DNA of 64,000 bases, taken from positions 14,367,517 to 14,431,516 of the forward strand of contig CM028891.1 of assembly GCA_016801885.1 (NCBI GenBank). Reading direction: 5' to 3'. How positions within the stretch are numbered: the stretch's first letter is position 1; every line of letters begins with the position of its first letter. Source of the stretch: Toxotes chatareus (Eukaryota > Chordata > Actinopteri > Toxotidae). The notes beneath the pieces were generated by a model. The model was not told the origin of the DNA, did no database searches, and saw nothing but the letters and a program-made list of their open reading frames with translations. The position numbers were made by a program, and so were the translations under genes. Positions 38,501-51,698 of this stretch are shown one piece after another.

Positions 38501-41500
38501 CAGGGGCAGGAGATAGTCTGGGAAAGGTCTCGCGTTAAAGTGGAATTAACATGCCTTTCCATTGGAGTCCATTAGATAATCATATTCATACCACACAAGG
38601 CTCCAAACCCTCTCTGTTTCATTATTCCCTTTTAATCCAGCCTGATAAGGGGGTGCAGGCGTCGTGGTTTTATTATGTCGTCATTTGGAATCCACATGAA
38701 ATCCCCACGGGATGTTATCACGGGGAAATTGCTTAAATAGCCCAAGTGGATATAGTTTTGCGTTTATTATTTCTGACGGATTCAAAATAACTGCAAATAT
38801 CCTTTTTTCCTGATTATTGGAGGCTGAGAGTCTTATCAGTCATTCACACTAATGGCCCACTCAAGCCACTCGATACCTCCGGCAGGGGGGAGGAGGGATG
38901 TTGGGAGGAGAAGGGGGGGAGTGCTGTGTTTAGTGCCCTGTATGTACAAATGTGTACAGGTACCGTACATGTGAGAAAGAGGGAAGAGAGGCGGAAAACC
39001 CAACATTGAGAGAGAGAGAAAGGGGCAGAAGAAGACTTTTTGAACTCTAGGTACACAGCTTAAGGATGGATAACACCCACTGAGGTCACTGAAGCTCTCC
39101 ATTGTGTTGTGTTTGTTTGGTCCTAAATCACGGGTCCCTGGCAAACAAGCCCGGTGTCAGGTGGCTGTAGTCGTTTGTTGGTGAACACACTGACCACTTG
39201 TAGTAGTAAGATTAAGAGCAAACACTTTGAGTAAACTCTTTAGGGCCTTCAGTAGATTCAGTGTCAGTGCAGATACAGACAGGAAACATGGGGGCAGCAA
39301 CTACTTACATAGTTACTCTCCACCACTGCTAGGTAGGTGGTTGTGTAGTTGTGGTTTTGTGTGCTCTGATTAAAAGATTTCAGAAAATATGTATTGTTGT
39401 AGTTTAGGTAAACTAAACCACTGAAATGTTTAGATTTGTCAAAAACAAGTCAATTGTTCCAGGCAGATTAAACAAATCACTAACAATTTAAAATTCAATA
39501 TAAGAATATAAAATGTAATGTTTAAAAGTGTTCTTTATTTTAATATGCAAAGTACATTTACTCAAGTACTGTAGTTCAGTACAGTTTTGAGCCTCCTGAA
39601 TAAACCACCCAACTGTATGTTAGTAAAATTCAAAACTATTTCCACTTTGATAGCATTAAAATGCTGCTTACAAAGAATAGTAACCTAATACAGTGTATAT
39701 ATTCAGTATGACAAACATAACACTCATTCTGCATATTGTGTACTATTACTTTTGATACTTCTGACTTCTGAGTACATTATACTTCTACTAGAGTACAATT
39801 CTGAATGCAAGATAATAAAAATATTTTTATGTTGCTACTTCCTCAATGCGAACCGAAAACACTTCAAACATTCCTTAATCTCAAAATACTGTTTCTCTGC
39901 TGTGAAAATCACAGGATCCTCTGTCATTCCTCTGCTCACGCAGCCGGTGCATTTCCAGCAGTCACATCTGTGTGGATATAATATGCTTATTCTGCCGTAT
40001 CCATTTCACAGTGACATCTGTCCAGCGGCGAAGAATTAAAGGCAAAAATCCAAATGCCTACACAACATTCTGCCAAGTATTGATTTACTGTTACTCGTGT
40101 AACATACGTGGACGCACTGAGCACTACATATTGTTTCAGTGAGATCACGGCTGAAGCTGGAAACACGCTCCGTCAGTTGGTCATTATTTGAAAAATAAGC
40201 ACAAGACACAGATGTTGATCTTCAACACGCAGCTTTTCTTTCATGCTCTTGATTGTGCTGTGAGGAGAAGTGGCATTTTGTTTGTGAGTGTGTGAATGCG
40301 TGTGATCGGTTAACGTGTGTGCCTCTGTGTTTGTGAGGATGCCTGAGCGTCTACCTTAGTGAGTGCACCTCCCTGTCTGTAGATCTCAGGGCCTGGAACA
40401 AACAGTAGTTCCTTCTTAATTGGGGTGAGATCTGGGGCTTAAAGGGGGCCAAGAAGGGACCCGAACCCCTTTCTTTCTCCTCCAGAATCGCTTTGGCTAC
40501 AGAGGTGCTTTTGATGTGTGCTTTGGCTCTGCGAGTCCTACTTTGGAATATGTTCTTGGGAGACCATTGGTTACTTGCCTCCAGGCAGAATCTCAATCCC
40601 TAGGATCCTGGCCCTCTTTGATGAAATACTTTCGGGAGCCGCTAACCCTACTGATGCCCATGTGCACCCCCTCCCTCCTCCTTTACCCTCTTGTTCTCCC
40701 CCACCTCACCCCCACCTACCCACCCTCCGTTACCCCCGCCCCCACCTCCACGTTCTTCGGATTCTCTTTGAGAGATTCATAACAAGGACTTTATCTCTGT
40801 GTAGTCCAGGCCAGATGAGCACCGCCTGACAAACTGACAGGAGAATTAGTCGTGTCTTACAGAGCACCTTTGACTGTCTCCTCTCTCGGCCTCACTTCCT
40901 GTCGTCACAGACACAAGCATTTTCATTGTATTGACACTGATTCATATCACAACTCATATTCTGTCTCTGTATCACTTCTGTATTTATTTATTTAACCTTA
41001 TTTATCATGTCTGCATTTCCATTTAAAATCACCAAATATCAACCGTTGTACTTTTATTGTGACATTTTTTTGCATGGAAAAGAAAAAAAAAAAGCAAAAC
41101 TCTCTGTATCTGCTTTTTATTGATGGCTAGAGACAACATTTGAATCCAAGCCATGTGTTGCACTGGAATATTTAAAATAGTTGTTCCCAAACTCGTCACA
41201 GTTTGCGGTTGAGTCAACTTGCTCAACTCTGTCATCCAAAATCCATCTTCATATTCTGACAAAATCACAATCAAACATTTGGAGGTTTATTGATGACAAA
41301 GATGTTGACAGCTGTGACAGAAGATCTTAGTCTCTGATTGATCAAGGCTCTAATTAGCCAGTGCAGACTTAATTGGCAGAATAAGCAACAGGAAAGTGAT
41401 TATAAAACATTCCTTCTTTTTAAAAAAAACAAAATCCTTTAAATCACAGATTATGTGTCACAGTAGCTGACTGGATGTGTGTTACATTCAGGATAAATTC

Positions 41501-42355
41501 ACTAACTGTGGCGTGATGGACTTGACCTCTCGGCCACACACACACATTCAAATCCTGGTTAAACGATTAACTGGTGATTTTCCTCTCCAAACTCCCACCT
41601 CTTCATTGATTGAAACAGCACCCTAAAGACCTCTCTTACCACATAATTTCCCTGTATATTGATTATGTATATTGATTATACCTAACCCTACAGGAAAGCC
41701 TTCCTCTGCTTTTAAGCAGCATTAGATGTCACTCAGAAGGCTGAGCATTTTATCCCTCATAAATCAACAGTTTTCAACATGTTAGTTAAATTGCATTTGT
41801 TTTCAAGGTGGACAATTGAGAAAGAGGCTTGAGGGCATTACCTGGATAATCACAGTTAAAAGATCCTATAATAAGAATAAAACAAATCAATATAAAATCA
41901 TAAACGCCTGTAAAGTAAGAAGTAAATTAATTCATACAGCTACCACGTGATGCTGGGCTTTTATTTTATCAATGTAATCAAAATTAAGTACAAATGTTTT
42001 TGTGGTAATTATGCAGGCTGATATGTTTAAGTACACATGTCCTTTAACTTTAACTAAGAGTCATAGTAGAGTCTATGATGAGGTCTAGTGCCCAACCAGA
42101 TTCATTCAAGCACTCATAACCAAGTTACACAGTCAAACACACAAAAAAGTCAACTTTCTGTTCAGTAAAAACATACATTTATTTAGAAATGTTCCTTAAA
42201 ATGCAAAGATTAGGGTTAATTTTATACTTCTTCATGTTGTAGGATGGCCTGTGGGAAACAGAAAGGTGAATAAACTGAGTTTAATGTTGGTTTATGCTCC
42301 ATAAGTTATAATATAAGGACTCAGGACCAAAGTTTCCAAAATAGCCTACTAACTT

Positions 42356-42356
42356 A

Positions 42357-42387
<31 letters not shown>
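42356..42387. repeat. (GAAA)n tetranucleotide tract
   Basis: About eight AAAG units, just upstream of the inferred gli3 promoter. Confidence 0.95.
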
Positions 42388-42479
42388 GGGGTACACAAAA
42401 TTTGAAAAAAAGGAGGGAGGCAGTGAGTAAAGGAGGGAGCAATCCGAAGGGAGGAGTCAAGCGAGGGAAGGAGCGGCTG

Positions 42480-42864
42480 GAGACCCACACTTCGCCCTCT
42501 CTCTTCTCCCCGGAAAAGCGCTCTAAATGTAATAACAACTCTCCATGCGCTTCTCTGACGCTTATGTTGTTTTTACGCACATCTGCGGTCTGCTATCGGC
42601 AGATATTATCGGCGGGCTGATGGTGTTAGTCCGGCGGTGGTTGAACACAGCAAACTGTGAGGAGGAGAAAGACAGGCAAGAGGAAAAACTCTGGCAGCGC
42701 CGTTTTGGAGTTGGAGTTGCAGCGTAAAAAAAAAAAAGTCCCAGGCAACTCCAGAGGCACATCTGCAACTTAGGAAGAGGAGAAGAAGACAGAAGACAAA
42801 TCATTTTTTTCCTGAGAAGATTAAGAAAAAGTCAAGAATTACAGGGGAAAACACCCAGAAAGAA
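42480..42864 (+). promoter_or_regulatory. gli3: Probable gli3 promoter and noncoding exon 1
   Basis: A local cluster of CpGs (about 42490-42730), unlike the AT-rich flanks, is followed by a purine-rich UTR-like stretch and a strong donor at 42865 (agaaagaa|gtaagt). The gli3 coding exon at 59700 begins with an acceptor and 41 nt of UTR, so a 5' noncoding exon must exist upstream, and vertebrate GLI3 genes have one far away. This is the best candidate within the window. It could also be a different or alternative first exon, and the true start could lie elsewhere in the intron. The start site is unknown. Confidence 0.5.
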
Positions 42865-45800
42865 GTAAGTAAGTAAGTACTCAATCTCACATAGACTTTA
42901 AACGTTGTTGCGCTTATTTTGTCTGCTTGTAAAGTTTGGAAAGCCAGTCAGCAGAGGTTTGAAGCAGCAGAGGGTTCACATTTCAAAACGATTGGATTTC
43001 GTAGAAGCTAAGATGCAGACATGAAGGGGATTAACTGCAGGAACATTCGTATGAAACAGCAGCTTTTTTAAAACTACAACGAAAGCTTCGGTCTTGGGAT
43101 CCCAGAACAGCCGAAAATGCAGCACTGCCCGTGTTACACTTGGTCTGGGTGTGATTTATTCTCTGTGAAATAAGTGTAGGTTGTTAGAAACCCGGGGATG
43201 GCACGCTTAACAAGTATCCGACCGGCAGAGGTGCATTGTAAAACTAATCTGTCGTAGCATCAAGTTTAGTGTTAAAGGGGAAAAAAACTTGTGTGTGTGT
43301 GTGAGATCTTTGGTGTGTTCCAAGGCACACAAAAACACGTGTTGGGAGTTTTGAGCTGTAACTTCACAAACTTCTGTGGACATGAAACTTTATTGGACTT
43401 TTGCCTAAAGAAAACGCGCGTGGACGTGTGGGGTAGGTAGGGGGAAGACATGCATATTTATGTGCACGTGTGATCATATTTCGGTGTCACTTATTGATTC
43501 TGTTTATTCTGTTGAGTTAGAGTTAGGTAGACTCACTGAAAAGGTCACTGAGAAGACACGGGGACATGCTCAGACAGTTTTTTTTTATTATTTTAATACA
43601 ACCACCTTTGACCTTTAACATTTAGACGTAATTAATTTATGAATTTTACATCCATCATACCTGTTAAACATTTTTACACGGCTGGCTTTGGAATTTTTTT
43701 CAATATCAAAACTTAGATGTTAATTTGAGGCCTTTTTTTTTTTTGGATACCCAAAATTTTAGTAACAAATATACGCTCTTCAGACATGTCCACATAAAGA
43801 TTTAGATTCATATTTAACAGTGAACTGATATTTTTAAACAAGTGAAAATGACATTAAGCCACTGAGGTGAAACAATTCTTTATGCTTCCAGTGCACTTTT
43901 CTTTTTTTTTTCTTCCTCAGAAACAAGTGTCAGTTTCTGTAAACCTGGCTTAAGTTAAAGTAAATCAGTCAGCAGCAGGAGGTCATTCATAATCTTTTTT
44001 TTTTTTTTAAATTATCTGGCTCACATAAAAAAAGAAAAATATTTTAGGTTACATCTAGATCATAGTGTGTTTGAAGGCATGTGCATGTGCTCAGAGAAAT
44101 TTAAGCCCATTAGAGTGGGGTCTGTAGCACGGCGGGGGTCCATGTGGGGAATTTTATGGGGCCCCAAGCAAAATGAGAAATAATATAAATCCACTATAAT
44201 TTAGTTTATTGGAATTCACTGGAATTAACATAATTTAATAAAAGTATATGAGAATAACTAATACAGTCATAGGTTTGTCCATTTTATAGACACAGCTATT
44301 CATTAAAAAACAACATCAACACTAAAAAGCAAACTCTCACATGGGCTCATGCAGAGTGGGGGGAAAAAATCTCTAACAGAATTCAGTGTGTTCATTGTGG
44401 GGCTGCGGGACATGAAAACGTTTGAGAGCCCCCGAGCCTCCACATGTGCAGATATTTGTTTGAAACTTTCCCTCCTGTCCTCGCCAGCTGTTCCACATTT
44501 TATCTGCTTGTCTGCTCTCGGGTTTCATAGAAACGACGAGGGTCCGAGGTGCTCAGCCATGCGGTGCAGCTCAAATCCTCCCTTTTTTGACACTTGGCAA
44601 ATTATTAACGGAGGTCTGGCTGCCTTGAGACGGAGCAGTGACTGAACACACCAAATAAGATGTTTAACAGCACAAGTTCACACAGATAAAAATCTCCTTT
44701 TAGCTATTTTTATGAGGCAGCTCCATCATTCATCTTGGCTGTGGAACTGGCTTTTAGTAGAGTTTTTTCATGTCTTGGTCACATTTATCTTATAAAATAA
44801 AAAAGGGACTGTCACATAAATTGCCATTTAATATTTTCACAATTTTATTTGTAAAAACAAAATAACATTTCACAGGCCTCACGAGTGTCAAAATGTTAAC
44901 ATAAAAAAATAATAAACATACACATCAGGCCTGTGACCACTCAGAATTTAGGCCTAATAACTTAGATTTTAAAACTACAACATGAGAGTCATTTGTAATG
45001 ATAATTTTATTTGTAGAGATGAAACAAAGACGATTGTACTTTTTTTTTTCTCCTGCATGTTTTGCATTTTGTGGCCTGTGGCTTGTTAATTAACCATTTT
45101 AAAATAATACTGATAATTAAAAATACCATACAATTACCTCTGTATCATTATTATTTGAGGCCAAAATTATGACAGCATTTTATTTTGAATATGCAGGCAG
45201 AATTTAACATGTGATATTTTCTACCGGTCTTAAATTAAATGTGATTAATCAAATTTTCAGTGACTGACTGATCATTCAGCTGCTCACATTTTTGAGGGAT
45301 CTAATATTCTACTCAAGAATGTGACACATAATTAATAACTGTAATTCCTGTTTTTTTTTTTTTTACTCTGCAGTGTAGATCTCAGTTCAATTTCCAATTA
45401 TCTTAGAGTAAACCGTAGAAAACCTCTTTATATGATAAAACAATTGACTTTCCAGTTATAAATATATAAGCATATTAAATGTGCACACTTACCATTGTTG
45501 TTGGTAGTATTAAATTTGACCTAAAGGTAACAGCTAAAGGTGATAGCCATGTCAAACAGGTGTACCTTTACCACGAAAAAAGTGATGAATGTTGCAGTGT
45601 TTAAGATGCTAATCTTCAGGAATGAGATGCAAACTCAGAGCCGTTCGCTTACTGTAGCCAGCAAAGATCTATCACTGCCGTTCTCTGCTTCTTCAGCTCC
45701 ATGTGTGAGGAACAGCCGGATAACGTTTCCCTCTCCAGGAGTCAGTCCGTCAGATAGCAGCAGCAGCGTAATGTTTTATCTCAACTTTAAGCGCTCCTTT

Positions 45801-48792
45801 AAGTAAAATTATGCATAGCGACACGGGCCCAGGACACCTGTGACCTGGTAGAATAAGGGCTGTCATGTTAATGCAGGGAGATGACATGCTATTAGCTTTT
45901 GAGCTATGGCCCTCTCTCTTTTTAAAGGCCTTGCATTCACAGCTAAAAGTAGGTTCTGTCCTCAGGCCTTATACACCCCGCAGGAGCAATACCTGTTATC
46001 AGGTGTGTATGCAAGAGGCCCTAATGAGCTGTGTTGTTGTGCTAATGCTGTGACCTGAAGCCCTCAAAGAGGTGGCAAATGTTTTGTTAAAATGAGGGTA
46101 ATGTGAAGGAAGCTGATTTTCCTCAAGATAATGAGGACTGTTGTGTGTTTTTGGTGTTAGTTTGCGTGCTTTGCAGGTCGTCGTGGCTTGTGTGTTTCTT
46201 CCTGTTTTGTGCTTTTTTTTTTTTTTAAATGTCTTGTTTCTTGTGAGGTTAAAGGAATCACACAGAGCTGGAACTAGTCACAATTCACAAAAGTCACAAA
46301 AGTTTTAATTGTTTATCATAAAATACACATTAACCACCTGACCAGTGAAAGTTTGGAGTGATTCTCTGTGTAATATGATTAATAGCTGTTGCTTCCCTTT
46401 GCATATAACTGGTGTAGTTGAATTGATGGCACCCAAAAGAAATCTCTCACTTTGATGATGTGGTACTTTGATATGTTGACATCAAATGAAACAGACACAG
46501 TGGGGAAAGAAAGAGGACAAGTCAGACAGAGGTAGTGATGGAAGGGGGGAAAAAAGGCTGTGCATGAGAGCGGGTGGAAACGTGTGTTTGTGTGTGCGAG
46601 TGCTGTTGTGGTTGGCGAGGCGCGGAGGAGTGCAATGAAAAGTTGGGCTGCGATGGCAAACCTGAGGAGCGTCAAAACGTCTGGATGCATTTGCGTGCGA
46701 GCAGAGACAAGAAGGGGTCTTCGGGTGCATGAGGGCTTCTCCTTGGCCTCCTAATCCCCAGGCCCAGCCATCCCTTCAGGGCATGCCTCAGATCTGGCTC
46801 TCTGGCTCTCCGGGCAGACGACCCAGCTCCGCCAGCAGATTTAATATGCTATGTGTTCCTGCTCCCCCGGCTCCCCTCCACCTCAACCATCATTGTCCCA
46901 GAGCGGGACCCCCACTCCCCGCTTCAAGGAGCCTGCTAAAGGCACCTTTCAAGCCGGGTGATGTCTTTGGATAAGGCGTACGATGGAGTGGGGGGGGGAG
47001 GGTGGGTGGAGTGGCGATGAAGAGGGTGTGAGATCCAAGATATCATACTGTAATTTTAGATATGTATATTACTCACATTCAGGAATCCTAATACTCTCAG
47101 GGCTTTAGCAAACAGCACACTGACACAACAGTCATACACTCAACAGCTCATCACTCTCGAAATGCATGCGTGTACATGCTTTCCTCTTCTCATTCACACT
47201 TCTCTTTCCTTTCCTCTGTTTCTCCTTCCTTAACTCGCGCACAAATATATATGTGTAGTTTTTATTTAGTCTCTTTTCCCTTTTTCTTTTTCCTCCTCTT
47301 GCGGGAGCAGCCTTTTTTTCATTTGTCTGAAGAAATAAAAAATGGGAGGAAAAAAAAGTGGGAGCTCAAGTTGCCTTAGCAGGGGCTGAGCGAGGGCTGG
47401 TTTGTTTTCCATGGCTTTGGCCTGTTGGAAACTCCAACTGGACCTGACAATTAGTCTGGTCAACTCCTCTCCCTGAGTGAAGCACTGAAGACGACAGTAA
47501 AAAAAAAAAAAAGGCAACAGAGGAAAAACAGACAAGTAAATTTTAATCAAGTGATTTCAATTCACGATCGACGAAGTCCTGTTGTAGGCCATGGTAAATT
47601 TTATATGCAGGTTTGAGTGCGAGAATGCAAAGTGTGCCAGCTAGTGGCTGCGTTTTCTTTTCTCACACACTTGAGGAGAAACAGGACAGGTCACGCCTGC
47701 ATGTGGGCGCTGCTCATCCCCTCCTCTGTTTGCTGAAGCTGCCGTAAAAGCGTCTTTAAGTCTGCCGTGTGAAGTGTAGCAGCAAGAGGTGAAGTGCTTT
47801 GGTTAGGGGCCCATTTGCTTGTGGGCTGTGTGTAAAGTTGAGCGCCTAAAGACACAGTTTGCCGGGGCTGGGGCTGTTATTGCAGATGTGGCATTGTGTC
47901 AGCTTTGATGGGAGCCGGTAGTGGCATCCATGAGGGGGTCTGTGCTTTCTTGTCCGGGGTGGTGATTGGGGGACAGATGAACCGGCCGCTTGCTGTGAAC
48001 AATGATCTGTCACTTACCCCTGCATCTTGATGTGTGAAGCCATGAGTCAGGCTCTGTCTACCCCGAGAAACCAGCATACACACGCACTTTTTTTTTTCCT
48101 CCTCCAAAATTATTTGAACTGTGTGAGAAACTATATTAGTAACTGTGCATTAAAAAAAAAACTATTTTCCTTACACCAGTAATTAAGTTATGTATTGTCA
48201 TGCAGTAACTCTCACAATGTGAACCCCATGTGTTTGCAATCCCATGCGGCTTGTAGTTGTCTTTGATTGGGAGTTATCCCTAAGTCTTGTTGCATCCTGG
48301 AGTGGTGGTCAAGGACGGGTCTATTGTTTGAATGTCAAATGTAAATCCCAAGGTTAATACCTGAAAGAAGCACAGACCCAGACATTCTCTCTGCTCTCCA
48401 AACATGTTTAGATGAGTACCTCTTCCCCCACTCTGATCCTTCATTTTTCTCTGCTGTGGACTTGGAGCAAGTTGGAAAAGGAGGGCGGCGGGCATCACGT
48501 ATAAACCCCTCTAGTGTGTTCTTCTCAGCAATGAATGCTAACAGACCCTGGCTCTAATAATGCCTCATCTTGAAAAAACAAAAGCGGGACTCTACTATCT
48601 GAGCAAATTGCTGCCCCAACCTGAAAGAGCCCTCCTTTGACAGCGCAGCATTTGAAGACTAATCGTTTTTTCTCATGCAAAGCACGGTGTTTTAAGAGCC
48701 TGGGCCACGGAAAGAGAGGGGGCTGTGTTTTAACAATACTCCGCAGGGAGTGAGGAACAGGGTTTGGGGAGGGGAGGTAGGGCTGGGAAGGA

Positions 48793-48805
48793 GGGGGGGG
48801 GGGGG
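48793..48805. repeat. 13-nt G homopolymer
   Basis: Thirteen consecutive G in a purine-rich stretch. Its length is prone to sequencing error. Confidence 0.9.
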
Positions 48806-51051
48806 TTCCTCTCTCCTTTGCTCCTCAGACAAAGCCCAGTTCCTTTCAGGGTTGCATGGGGGGTAGGGTGCGTGGGGAAGAGGAGGGAGCATCCAAGAGT
48901 TTGAGTTCCTTGAAAGAGAGGGACTCCAGCCGTTTTTAATGACAGTTTGTCATCGTGGCTCCTCCACCTTCCAGGGAAATGTAGGGCTGGTCTTGCAGTG
49001 ACAGGCCCGGAAAGAAGTGGGCCTGAGAAAATTTATAGAGAAACAGAAATATTAACGTGTACATGGGGCCCTAAAACGGCTTTGGCTATTCCTGCCAGAC
49101 TGGTGTTTTTATTAAGAGGGGTCGACATGCTTTGGAAATATATCTTATTCATGAAGAAAGCCAGGTTAGACTTCCCAAAGAATTCATTATATTCCCCCAG
49201 ATGCGGCTTTGCGGGTTGCAGCCGTCCCTCGGAGGACGTGGAGCGTGTAGTGCGACATTGTAAAGCCTCCCTTAGTGGGCACAGGAGTGCGAAGGGTTCC
49301 ATTTGTCAAAGGTGCTGGAGTATTTTTCCCTCCTCAACACTTTCCCGGCTCAGCCTCAAACTCATTGTCTGAGCAAAGGCAGGACATTAGTCACCGCAAC
49401 ACCACGGGAGCCTGCAGGGCTAAGGACCAGTGCTCTGGAGCCTGGGCTGGGACAGAGGGGAGGAGAGAGGGGAGAGGGAAGAATGGAAGGTGGGAGGGAG
49501 TGACGGAAAAGGTGAGAGAAGGGCAAGAAAGGAGGTGGAAATGTGGGGTAGATGGAAAGTGAGGAAGAGAGAAGATGAGAGTACAGAGTATGTGTGTGGG
49601 AGAGGGAGAAAGACCATGAGGGGGTTAGAGGGAGTGGAGTCTGTAGCTCTACCTCAGGGCTCAGTGTGTAAGCCCCTGTCTACCCCCCAAAGCTGCTTTC
49701 ACAAAGAGATTTACAAGACAGGTCTCCGGTGTGCTTTGCTGCCCTGCATTATGAGTGAGTGAGTGTGTGATTGTGTAAATGTGAGTGCACGTCTTGCTGA
49801 AATGGACTTTTCTGTTTTTTTTTCTTTTTCAAGGCTTGTTTTCTTTTTCTTGGGCATCATCTATGCAAGAAAGATATTCACCCAAATTTACCAATCCAGG
49901 CAGGTCAGACTCACAACAGCCCCAGTGGAGCAGTGTGAATAACCTATTCCCCCTGGTGGCAGGGTGTGTGTGTGTGTGTCTGCGGGTGTGTGTGCATTCA
50001 TGTGTGAATGTATTTCACAGATTCACACATACAAGGGATCCTGTTAGCTTTTGGAATTATTTATAAAGCCTGGCTTTTGTGTGGCGCTCTAAGTCCCTGT
50101 CTCCTCCCATTACTGCCTATGACTCTACCTGGGCTTCCTTCAGCCCCCAAATGCTCCCTCAGCCACCCTCCCAGCACAAGGAACTGAGTTTGGTGTTACA
50201 GCTAAACCCTTTACAGCTACTAGTTTCCAGAGAGAAACACTTTTTTCTCCCTCTCTATATATACTGGCTGAAGATTTTCTCTTTTTTTTCCTCTCAGTTT
50301 TCACATCTAGAAAGTCATATGTGGAGACAAATAAAATCTGTGCACATCAGAGAGACACACAAAGTTACACAGGCCCATCCCATATGGCCCTGATTACCAT
50401 GTAATCCAGGAAAGTTTTTTCCCCCCTTTTCTCTTGCACGGACCGAGCGGGGGTGAAGGTTTTAGTGTGTTTGAGATGGTTTATGTTAATGTTGCTTTTA
50501 TTGAAACAAGCTGGGATGTGATTATAGTCCTCCTCTGTACATATGAGCAGTGAACTGCTCTAGTTTCCCCATCTCCCTCTGGCATAGAGATCAATGCAAA
50601 CCAGCTAACGCAGGGTAATAAGCCATTAGTACACACATTGTTGGAGAGATTTACATACATCGTCCTGCGAACTGATAAACTAGGTTCCGTGTCCTAGAGG
50701 TAAGAATTATTGTGTGTGTGAGTGATTAGCTGAAGCTGCCAGGTCAGAGTGTGTGTGTGTGTGTGTGAACCATCACTGGGTGATCTCTTCCCTGTGACTA
50801 CGAGTCCTGTGTGATAGGTGCCAGATTGCGTAGCTGAGAGCCAGGTTGTCTCTGCTTGTCAGCAGAGCAGGGTGGAGGAGAGGAGATGTGAGGATGATTA
50901 CAGTACACCGTTCCTCTGATCTGATTCATCACTAACTGTCTCTCCTGCAAAGGGTGAACTTATTATCCCTGTCTCTACTTCCACGGTGGAGCCAGCTGCT
51001 CTCCATGCTTCCCAATTAACCCCAGGCACCCGTCAAATGCTCCAATTAAGG

Positions 51052-51092
51052 CCTCCTCCTTCTCCTCCTCCTCCTCCTCCTGCTCCTGCTCC
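51052..51092. repeat. (CTC)n imperfect trinucleotide repeat
   Basis: CTC units with two TGCTCC interruptions, within gli3 intron 1. Confidence 0.9.
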
Positions 51093-51612
51093 TCACGAAT
51101 TTATTTGCCTGCGTTAGCCGGCCCAGCTTTGGTCGGGATGCTCGAACACGCGGAGGTGAGTGAGTGAGTGAGCCGGCAAGCGTTGGGCATGTTTGTTTAG
51201 GAGCTGTCCTAAGCAATGGGGTTACAGCTCCCAGATTTATTTGAGGCGGGGTTGCAAACAGCTGAAACGAGTAAACACGCCCAGATGTTTGGCTTCCTCA
51301 CGATCAAGTCGGCGGGCCTGAGGGGGCTGCTTCTCTAATGACAGTCTTGTTCCTCGCTGTTTATGCCGGGGATTTTCAGGGGGCCATTTTGTGACTGTGC
51401 GCTTTGGAGTTTATGGGAAGTTTTTTGTTGAACGCTCTGAAGTGCTGTGAGGTTTATGGCATCTCATTCCAGTGTTGTGTGGTGTGATATTGTCTTGGTA
51501 TTTGAGTTGCGTGAGTCTTCCTCACTGGGCTGAGAGTTTCTTCCCAACTCAGCCGTTCAAAGTCCAAAATATTCAGCTGTGTGTTTTTGATTCGTTGGTG
51601 TCTGATGAGCAA

Positions 51613-51616
<4 letters not shown>

Positions 51617-51696
<80 letters not shown>
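51617..51696. repeat. Long (GT)40 microsatellite
   Basis: About 80 bp of perfect GT, the longest simple repeat here, with a second shorter TG tract at 51769-51786. Confidence 0.98.

Positions 51697-51698
<2 letters not shown>

Larger units (their letters stand above)
33030..42479. other. Intergenic region ccr9-gli3
   Basis: 9.4 kb in which I recognise no gene on either strand. It contains a GT microsatellite (35540-35581), a GAAA tract (42356-42387), a 13-bp exact tandem duplication (41654-41679), and several complex, non-repetitive blocks that may be gli3 enhancers (about 36000-36240, 38550-38820, 40360-40690). Confidence 0.7.

Noticed and set aside
41654..41679. 13-bp exact tandem duplication (gtatattgattat twice)
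   Set aside because: Short AT-rich slippage product with no sign of function.
49430..49762. 110-residue Arg/Glu/Gly-rich frame
   Set aside because: A product of purine-rich low-complexity DNA.
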